A DNA stretch of 64,000 nucleotides from Methanobacterium sp. BAmetb5 (GTDB lineage Archaea > Methanobacteriota > Methanobacteria > Methanobacteriales > Methanobacteriaceae), in NCBI RefSeq assembly GCF_003491305.1, contig NZ_CP022706.1, positions 396,501 to 460,500 of the forward strand. The letters are read 5' to 3'. The notes under the pieces were generated by a model. It was not told the DNA's origin. It saw only the letters and a list, made by a program, of their open reading frames with translations, and did no database searches. Positions 45,852 to 64,000 of this stretch are shown one piece after another (the stretch's first letter is position 1; every line of letters begins with the position of its first letter). The translations under genes were made by a program, and so were the position numbers.

Positions 45852-46597
45852 ATGTTTTCCAGATTAATTATGGTGGGGATATGGGGTTGTGTGGCTGGAT
45901 CTGCACTCATTTTGGGGGCAGTCTTTGGTTATTATTTCCAACTTCCCAAACGTCTGATTGCCACCATCATGGCCTTCGGTGCCGGGGTTCTCATGTCAGC
46001 GGTGTCCTTTGAACTTCTGAACGAGGACTATACCCTGGGAGGGGCACCGCATCTGGTGGCTGGATTTATCATTGGTGCCCTTATTTTCACCATCACCAAC
46101 CTTTACCTGGCACGTAAGGGTGCCAAACACCGAAACGATCAGTTAAACCTGAGGAATACGAAGATGCTAATGGTGCCATGGCCATTGCCGCAGGTTCGGT
46201 TATTGATGGAATCCCGGAGTCAATTGCCATTGGTCTAACCATGATCGGTGGTGGCGCAGTGAGCACAGCCACCGTGGTTGCCATATTTTTATCCAACATA
46301 CCCGAGGGCCTTTCCAGTTCGGCAGGGATGAAAAGTGATGGTTGGTCCCCTCGTAAAGTATTCTCCCTGTGGCTGGTAATTACCATAATCACGGCCATAT
46401 CTTCACTGTTGGGTTATTCTGTATTCAGTCAACTGCCCGTAGAGGTGATAGCGGTTACGTTGGCCATTGCTGCCGGGGGTATACTGGCCATGGTGGTGGA
46501 TACCATGATTCCCGAGGCTTTTTCCCAAACCCACAACTTGGCCGGGATGGTAACGGTGATTGGTTTTGCCATTTCTTTTATCCTCTCAAAATTATGA
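45852..46597 (+). pseudogene. ZIP-family metal transporter, frameshifted
   Basis: Two overlapping frames encode the two halves of one ZIP transporter. The first half (from ATG 45852) gives three membrane helices through LIFTITNLYLARKGAKHR; the second, in the +2 frame, continues PEEYEDANGAMAIAAGS and holds the ZIP motifs DGIPESIAIGL and SNIPEGLSSSAG. Adding one A in CGAAACG (46131-46137) would restore a single frame of about 248 codons with the expected KHRKRS loop. ZIP proteins import Zn2+, Fe2+ or Mn2+. Either the gene is freshly inactivated or the sequence has a homopolymer error. Confidence 0.8.
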
Positions 46598-46778
46598 TAT
46601 TATCCTTTAAAAGGAGATAATATCTTAAAAAAATGATATAAATCTCCTTTTAAATTATAACTTATCCATTGCATATAAATTCAAAAATAAAAATTAAACT
46701 CTAGAATTGTTGTATTGATATAAAAAGTGTTGGAATGAAAATGCTGAAATATAAAATGTGTAATATAATTCAGTAAAG

Positions 46779-47253
<475 letters not shown>

Positions 47254-47255
47254 AT

Positions 47256-47969
<714 letters not shown>

Positions 47970-48018
47970 TGTTTATCCCCCTTATAAACATGTCCTTCAA
48001 AATTACCATAGAGCTGGA

Positions 48019-48480
<462 letters not shown>

Positions 48481-48682
48481 TGTAATTTATTCTGTTCTTT
48501 TTATTCTATTAACCTTTTCTTATCCACAGTATTCAAAGTAAGATGTGGACATTGAATCCTTCTCTCTGCCCTCTGTTGTGAAATCTTTATACAAACCTAA
48601 TGGAAAGCCTTATAAACCCTAATATACTTATAGAGTCAGCATAGATAGATTAAGGTGGAGATTAGAATAGTAGTTTTAATCT

Positions 48683-49186
<504 letters not shown>

Positions 49187-49217
49187 TTCCTTATTAATTT
49201 TAATGTAGTTGATCTTT

Positions 49218-50432
<1,215 letters not shown>

Positions 50433-50529
50433 AATGTTGGATGATAAGTATGCTCTGGTAAAAAGAGTATTATAAAATAAGGAATAAATATAATTTATAT
50501 CCATTTTATAAATTATTCCGATGATTGTG

Positions 50530-51360
50530 ATGAATATTAAAGAAATTTTAATAGATTCTATTAAATATCCTTTTTTGGATTGGAAGAAAATCCTTATTTT
50601 GGGCTTTATAGTTGTAATTTATACAATTCCGCATGATATGGTTCCAATTAATTTACAGAATGGTTTCACTTATCCCTTTTTAATTATTGCTTTATTGATC
50701 AATTGTTTTATTACTGGATATTTTTTCAAAATTATTCAATATTCCTTAAAAGATACAAGGGAACTACCTAAATTTAGGAAGTGGGTTAATCTATTTAAAA
50801 ATGGGTTTAAAGTAACTTGTGTAAGCTTAATATATTCAATCCCGGCAACTTTACCTTTAATAATATTAAACCTACCTTTAATTAATTTTTATTTATATTT
50901 ACCCGGCTTTATTATCGTTATAATTGGTGCAATAGCACAAATATATTTACAGGGGTATGCCACATGGTTTTTACAGGGGTATGCCACAGATTTTTTTGTT
51001 TATATGTTATATTGCTTAATAATCTTCCCTATATCTTTAATAGCAATAGCTAACATGGCCAACAATGATGGTAAATGGAGTTATGCCTTTAAATTTAAAG
51101 CAATATTTGATAAAATAAAAAATATAGGATGGATTAAATTTTATTCTTGGTACTTTTTAGCAAGTGTAATTACTTTATTAGTAGTATTAATAGGAATATT
51201 TATTATGTTTATATTTTCAATCTTAATTCACAAGTATCTATCCCCAAAATTAATTGACTCATTAATTCTAACCCCTTACATCTACATATTTTTCTCTAGA
51301 TCATTATCTCTAATTTACAATTCAGGAAAAAAATGGTCTTGTGAAGATAAAAATCTATAA
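50530..51360 (+). CDS. DUF4013 membrane protein
   Basis: A 276-residue protein with about six hydrophobic helices, starting MNIKEILIDSIKYPFLDWKKIL, the usual DUF4013 N-terminus. This fixes the ATG three codons after the first ATG. DUF4013 proteins are common in Methanobacteriales and have no known function. The sequence is more AT-rich than its neighbours. An internal duplication of eight residues (LQGYAT-WF, LQGYAT-DF) is encoded at 50946-50988. Confidence 0.8.
   Translation: MNIKEILIDSIKYPFLDWKKILILGFIVVIYTIPHDMVPINLQNGFTYPFLIIALLINCFITGYFFKIIQYSLKDTRELPKFRKWVNLFKNGFKVTCVSLIYSIPATLPLIILNLPLINFYLYLPGFIIVIIGAIAQIYLQGYATWFLQGYATDFFVYMLYCLIIFPISLIAIANMANNDGKWSYAFKFKAIFDKIKNIGWIKFYSWYFLASVITLLVVLIGIFIMFIFSILIHKYLSPKLIDSLILTPYIYIFFSRSLSLIYNSGKKWSCEDKNL
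50946..50988 (+). repeat. In-frame 24-bp tandem duplication
   Basis: The 19-bp sequence TTTACAGGGGTATGCCACA occurs at 50946-50964 and again at 50970-50988, period 24 bp. It adds eight residues without breaking the frame; near identity shows it is recent. Confidence 0.75.
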
Positions 51361-51404
51361 ATAATTTGATAATAACTGTAAAATAAGACTTAGAGGCTTA
51401 TAAA

Positions 51405-51800
51405 ATGTGTCCACAAGTAAAAATAGAAATTCATAAAGGATTTTCCTCAGAATATAAGAAGGCAATTCTGGATGGTGTGCACCAGGCACTGGTGGATGCA
51501 CTGGGAATCCCGGACAGTGATCGTTTCCAGCGGATATATGAACTGGATAAGGAAGATTTTGAATGTCCACCGGATCGCACCGATGCCGTGACCATGATCC
51601 AGATTACAATGTTCCCTGGACGTTCATTTAATGCTAAAAAGAAGCTTTATCAGGCTATTGTGGAGAATTTAGGTGAAAGTCCTGGTATTGATGGGCACGA
51701 TATTTTGATTATCCTACTGGAACCCCCCATGGATAATTGGGGTATCCGCGGGGGAAAACCAGCCAGTGAAGTGGATTTAGGATTTAAAATAGATGTTTAA
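51405..51800 (+). CDS. Tautomerase-family protein with displaced proline
   Basis: A 131-residue member of the tautomerase superfamily of the longer, two-unit type: EYKKAILDGVHQALVDALGIPDSDRFQRIYEL, then QITMFPGRSFNAKKKLYQAIVENL and EPPMDNWGIRGGKPASE. Relatives start Met-Pro, and the proline exposed after Met removal is the catalytic base. Here the protein begins Met-Cys-Pro, so Pro is not N-terminal unless processing differs. Activity may be lost or altered. No strong ribosome-binding site. Confidence 0.82.
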   Translation: MCPQVKIEIHKGFSSEYKKAILDGVHQALVDALGIPDSDRFQRIYELDKEDFECPPDRTDAVTMIQITMFPGRSFNAKKKLYQAIVENLGESPGIDGHDILIILLEPPMDNWGIRGGKPASEVDLGFKIDV

Positions 51801-52071
51801 TGGATTAAATAATTCCATTATTTATTTTTCAATTTATTATCATATTTTGTTGTAGGGATACAACAATATTAGGAAAGTTGTTATGAATTTTATAGATCTT
51901 TAAATTTTACAATCTATTTTTCAATTAATTTTCAATTAATTTTCAAGTTTCTAGGTCTGATAAAAAGAAAAAGCTTCCCCCAGTTTAGACCAGAGGAAGT
52001 AAACTGTATTTAAATAGCTGGAGGCGGTTAGCTATTCAAATAAATGTGAATTAATTTAGGTGGGTGTGAAT

Positions 52072-52650
<579 letters not shown>

Positions 52651-52739
52651 ATTATCACACCCCTTAGGGCAAATTTATTCAAATCATCTCCTTTTTTGGA
52701 ATTATGAATTTTTTATGGCTTCTGAAAAACTGGGAGGCA

Positions 52740-54644
<1,905 letters not shown>

Positions 54645-54702
54645 TTTCATCCGCCCTTTAGTTAGATATTCCATTTTTTAATGAATGTAACTACTAAGTT
54701 AC

Positions 54703-54763
<61 letters not shown>

Positions 54764-54831
54764 GATTTTTGGTAAAAAAAAGAAGGTGAAACTCAACATA
54801 ATAGACGAGTTTACCTTAAATATTCCCTAAA

Positions 54832-55524
<693 letters not shown>

Positions 55525-55682
55525 TTTTTTATCACCTAATTTAGATTAAAAGCATCTTGACACTAAACTCATATTTTTTGGTACAACAATTTTTGATACT
55601 AATTTTTTTTCTTTATTTTTAGTGAACTACTAAACTTACTTCCATACCAAATAAATAACTTGCTATGGAAAAAAGAAGAACA

Positions 55683-58468
<2,786 letters not shown>

Positions 58469-58480
58469 TTAGTTTAATAC

Positions 58481-58488
58481 TATATAAA
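58481..58488 (-). promoter_or_regulatory. TATA box of the feo operon
   Basis: TATATAAA on the plus strand (TTTATATA on the transcribed orientation) between the two operators. Transcription would start near 58458, inside operator 1, leaving a very short leader. Confidence 0.7.
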
Positions 58489-58490
58489 AG

Positions 58491-58504
58491 TTAGGGGAAC
58501 CTAA
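58491..58504. promoter_or_regulatory. DtxR-type operator 2 (TTAGGGGAACCTAA)
   Basis: Inverted repeat TTAGG-GGAA-CCTAA on the upstream side of the TATA box, where it would compete with TFB at the BRE. Start to start it is 44 bp from operator 1. Confidence 0.75.
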
Positions 58505-58682
58505 TAAGATATACAACCTACTAAATTTTTAAAACAAATAATAAACATTATTTTCTTGTTTAAATTATAATTAACTCTTATATTAATCAAAAATTAGATA
58601 TGAATGTTTTAATATTTGAAAAACAATTTAATTTCCTGAATTTTAAAAAAATAGAAAAAATGGGGGAGGTAAGTCGGAAGAC

Positions 58683-60888
<2,206 letters not shown>

Positions 60889-62841
60889 ATGCCAAATATA
60901 GATATTAAAAATAATATTAGCTTTAATAAATTTAAAACGGATAGTGAATATCGTTCCATAGTTTTAACAATTATTTCCGCAGTTTTTTTATTAATCAGCT
61001 GGTCCGGTATCTTAAAAAATGTAATACCATTTGACGTGGCCCTGGTGAGCGTGGTAATCAGTGGAACTCCCATTCTTTTGGAGGCAGTTAAGGGACTTAT
61101 CACCTCTTTTGATCTCAAAGCAAATGTACTGGTGAGTATAGCATTGATTGCCTCTCTGTTAATTGGGGAATATTTTGCAGCTGCAGAAATTGCCGTTATC
61201 ATGACGATTGGTGAGATACTGGAGGACCGAACAGTTCGAAAAGCCCGGGAAAGTGTAAAAAAACTTTTAGAGCTAACACCCCCTATGGCCCGCATTAAGA
61301 CACCCGACGGAGAGAGGGAAATACCAGTGGAGGATCTGGCCATGGGTGACATTCTTCTGGTAAAACCAGGAGAATCCATCCCAGTTGATGGAATTATTAT
61401 AAAGGGACATACCTCCATTGACCAGTCCATACTGACTGGGGAATCCATGCCGGTTGATAAAAAAATAGGGGATGAAGTATTTATAGGCACTCTGAATCAG
61501 TTGGGCGTCATTGAAGTAGAGGCTACTAAAGTGGGGGAAGATACATCCCTGGCCAAACTCATACGCCTGGTACGTGATTCTGAAGATAAAAAAGCACCGG
61601 TGGTTAGATTAACTGACCGGGTGGCCACTGTAATTGTCCCCCTGGCAGTTGCCGCCTCCCTGATAACCTACTTCTTAACCCAGGACATCATACGCTTGGT
61701 AACTATATTAGTGGTGTTTTGTCCCTGTGCACTGGTACTGGCCACTCCCACGGCAATTATGGCCGGTATTGGTAATGCATCACGTAAGGGAATCCTGATT
61801 AAAAGTGGGGAAGCACTGGAAACTGTGGGTAAGGTGGATGTTATTGCCTTCGATAAAACCGGTACCATAACCTACGGTAAACCCGAAGTAGCTGAAGTTA
61901 TGTCATTAAGTGATGAGTACACTCCTGAAGAGATTTTGAGTATATCTGCAATGGCAGAAAAATTCTCAGAACATCCCATTGGTCAAGCTGTACTCCATAA
62001 AGCAGAAAATGAATTATTATCAGTAGATGACCCTCAAAAGTTCAGGGTAGAACTAGGCCAGGGTGTCGAGGCCGATATAGATAATCAGCAGGTTCTGGTT
62101 GGAAATAGAAAACTCATGGATAACAACCTAGTCCTTATAACTCCGGAAATGATTGATATAATGAAATTTCAGGAAAATAGGGGTAAAACTGTTCTGCTGG
62201 TGGCCATTGAACAATCAATAATTGGAATTATAACTGTAGCAGATAGGATCAAAGGAGAGTCCAGAGAAATAGTAGAGGAACTTAAAGAAATAGGTATTAA
62301 GGAGGTTTTCCTGTTAACCGGTGATAACCAGGTTACGGCATCATCTATAGCACGGGATATCGGAGTAGATAGGGTCTATTCCCAGCAACTTCCCGAGGAT
62401 AAGGTCCGGGTAATTGAAGAACAGCTACAGCAAAACCGGAAGGTGGGTATGATTGGTGATGGGATCAACGATGCTCCGGCCCTGGCCCGGTCCAATGTGG
62501 GTGTGGCCATGGGTGCCCTGGGCTCTGATGTGGCTATTGAAACCGCCGATGTAGCCTTGATGTCCGATGATATAAGTAAAATACCAGAACTCATCCATCT
62601 CTCCCGTAAAGTCCGGGGCACCATTAACGTGAACATAGTGGTACCCATCCTCATCAATTTCACGGCCATTGTCCTGGCTGCCTTTGGTATCATTGGCCCG
62701 GTGGCTGGTGCTCTGATTCACAACCTGGGATCGGTTCTGGTGGTGGGTAATTCTTCCCGGCTCATCAATTATCGCCGCAATAAAACTTCTAAAAAATCAA
62801 AAATTATCGTTAAAAATGCGGAATCTGTATCCCCGCCTTGA
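60889..62841 (+). CDS. P1B-type heavy-metal transporting ATPase
   Basis: A 650-residue P-type ATPase. TGESMPV is the actuator loop, FCPCALVLATPT holds the metal-binding CPC of the sixth helix, DKTGTIT the phosphorylated Asp, SEHPIG the P1B-specific His-Pro, and GDGINDAPALA the hinge. The usual N-terminal CxxC metal-binding domain is missing. The last helix reads HNLGSVLVVGNSSRL rather than the H-E/D-G-G-T-type of Zn/Cd/Co pumps or the M-S-S-type of Cu pumps, so the metal is uncertain. GGTG precedes ATG 60889; a TTG codon stands one codon earlier. Confidence 0.92.
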   Translation: MPNIDIKNNISFNKFKTDSEYRSIVLTIISAVFLLISWSGILKNVIPFDVALVSVVISGTPILLEAVKGLITSFDLKANVLVSIALIASLLIGEYFAAAEIAVIMTIGEILEDRTVRKARESVKKLLELTPPMARIKTPDGEREIPVEDLAMGDILLVKPGESIPVDGIIIKGHTSIDQSILTGESMPVDKKIGDEVFIGTLNQLGVIEVEATKVGEDTSLAKLIRLVRDSEDKKAPVVRLTDRVATVIVPLAVAASLITYFLTQDIIRLVTILVVFCPCALVLATPTAIMAGIGNASRKGILIKSGEALETVGKVDVIAFDKTGTITYGKPEVAEVMSLSDEYTPEEILSISAMAEKFSEHPIGQAVLHKAENELLSVDDPQKFRVELGQGVEADIDNQQVLVGNRKLMDNNLVLITPEMIDIMKFQENRGKTVLLVAIEQSIIGIITVADRIKGESREIVEELKEIGIKEVFLLTGDNQVTASSIARDIGVDRVYSQQLPEDKVRVIEEQLQQNRKVGMIGDGINDAPALARSNVGVAMGALGSDVAIETADVALMSDDISKIPELIHLSRKVRGTINVNIVVPILINFTAIVLAAFGIIGPVAGALIHNLGSVLVVGNSSRLINYRRNKTSKKSKIIVKNAESVSPP

Positions 62842-63057
62842 TTTTAGGCATTTTTTAATTATTTTTCCTTTTTTTTATCTTCCTAAAAATTAAATCCTAT
62901 TGAAAAAACATTAAAACTATGTGAAAATTAAGTCAGTGTATTTTTAGCTTAAAATAATTGATTTAAGTTGTTATAATTTTAAGATAGGTATTTAAAGATT
63001 ATAATACATATCTAAGGCCGAGTAAGATTAATTATCCATAATCCAAGAGGTGAAAAG

Positions 63058-63270
63058 ATGGCTGCTAATCTCCATGTGATGACTGGTAGAAAGGGGGGTT
63101 GGGATGTTAAAAGGGATGGTGCGGTGAAGGCATCGGGACATTTTGACACCAAAAAAGAAGCAATTGAATTCGCCGAGGAAGAAGGTAAACGATATAATGT
63201 GGAAGTTTTCATCCACAGTGAAAATGGTAAAATAGAAAAACGGGAAAGCTTCGGTAAGAACCTCTATTAA
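63058..63270 (+). CDS. DUF2188 protein
   Basis: A 70-residue protein with the DUF2188 pattern: VMTGRKGGWDVKRDGAVKASGHFDTKKEAIEFA, then VEVFIHSENGKIEKRESFG. Relatives are small stress- or phage-associated proteins of unknown function in many bacteria and archaea. GAGGTGA before the ATG is a strong initiation site. Confidence 0.85.
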   Translation: MAANLHVMTGRKGGWDVKRDGAVKASGHFDTKKEAIEFAEEEGKRYNVEVFIHSENGKIEKRESFGKNLY

Positions 63271-63461
63271 GATAGATCTACTGGCTAACCAATTTTTTTT
63301 TATTTTCCTTAATACCCTATTTTTTTAAATTAAGAATTTTCACTTATCTAGCATCACTAATCCCTGTCTAGCATTCACTTAATTTACTATTTATCCTCCT
63401 AATCACAATAGCTAAAAAAAAGTAGCTAAAAAAAAGTATCCCTAAATTTTAACCATAATGT

Positions 63462-64000
<539 letters not shown>

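Noticed and set aside
51890..51950. TTTCAATTAA repeated two or three times after the tautomerase gene
   Set aside because: Simple AT-rich repetition in a spacer with no link to a promoter or hairpin.

Overview
The window looks like a chromosomal segment of a methanogenic archaeon of the order Methanobacteriales, most likely Methanobacterium or a close relative. The support is a CofH-type F420 cofactor gene, a group II chaperonin (thermosome), the archaeal nuclease NucS, a membrane-anchored beta-helix surface protein, archaeal TATA boxes, Shine-Dalgarno sites of the GGAGGTGATC type, and moderately AT-rich DNA. I saw no rRNA, tRNA, CRISPR array, transposase, integrase or prophage. The genus is inferred from gene content only.

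Layout. 1-5.7 kb: the end of an MgtE-type magnesium transporter, an unusual secreted protein of 15 octapeptide repeats, RNase III, a CruF/DUF422 membrane protein, a zinc-ribbon membrane protein and a PAP2 phosphatase. 5.8-11 kb: a six-PAS sensor kinase, a repeat-bearing intergenic stretch and an AlbA_2/ATPase regulator. 11-16.7 kb: metallo-beta-lactamase fold protein, DUF1697, CofH, an Fe-S aldo/keto reductase with an apparent AUU start, an HxlR regulator with tandem palindromes, and a NudC-like pyrophosphatase. 16.8-21.3 kb: a decayed secreted-protein gene, then a response regulator and a PAS/GAF kinase. 21.5-27.9 kb: HEAT-repeat protein, acetyltransferase, nitrilase-family amidase, anchored AstE-like zinc protein, TIR-like protein and the adhesin-like protein.

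28.2-35.5 kb is a signalling island. A stand-alone cobalamin-binding protein carrying both hallmark motifs of CarH-type light sensors lies in an apparent operon with a small helical protein and a HisKA_2 histidine kinase. Next to it are a receiver-PAS protein, an Rcp1-type receiver, a small protein and a PAS-rich kinase. I regard this as the best candidate in the window for an undescribed system.

35.8-47 kb: a second zinc-ribbon membrane protein, a MoxR ATPase/VWA pair with a small zinc protein, a PPP-type phosphatase, NucS, an M48 protease, an MFS exporter, a frameshifted ZIP transporter and a HIT protein. 47-55.5 kb: HEAT-repeat protein, DtxR regulator, GMC oxidoreductase, DUF4013 protein, tautomerase, and the acetate module satP-acs. 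55.6-64 kb: an iron operon (DtxR-FeoA fusion, then feoB) under two palindromic operators that flank its TATA box, the thermosome, a P1B-type metal ATPase, DUF2188, and the end of a gene that looks like a divergent peptide deformylase.

Three genes have disrupted or non-canonical reading frames: the secreted-protein relic at 16.9-17.2 kb, the ZIP transporter at 46.1 kb, and the aldo/keto reductase start at 15.16 kb. Assembly error has to be excluded for each before they are treated as biology.
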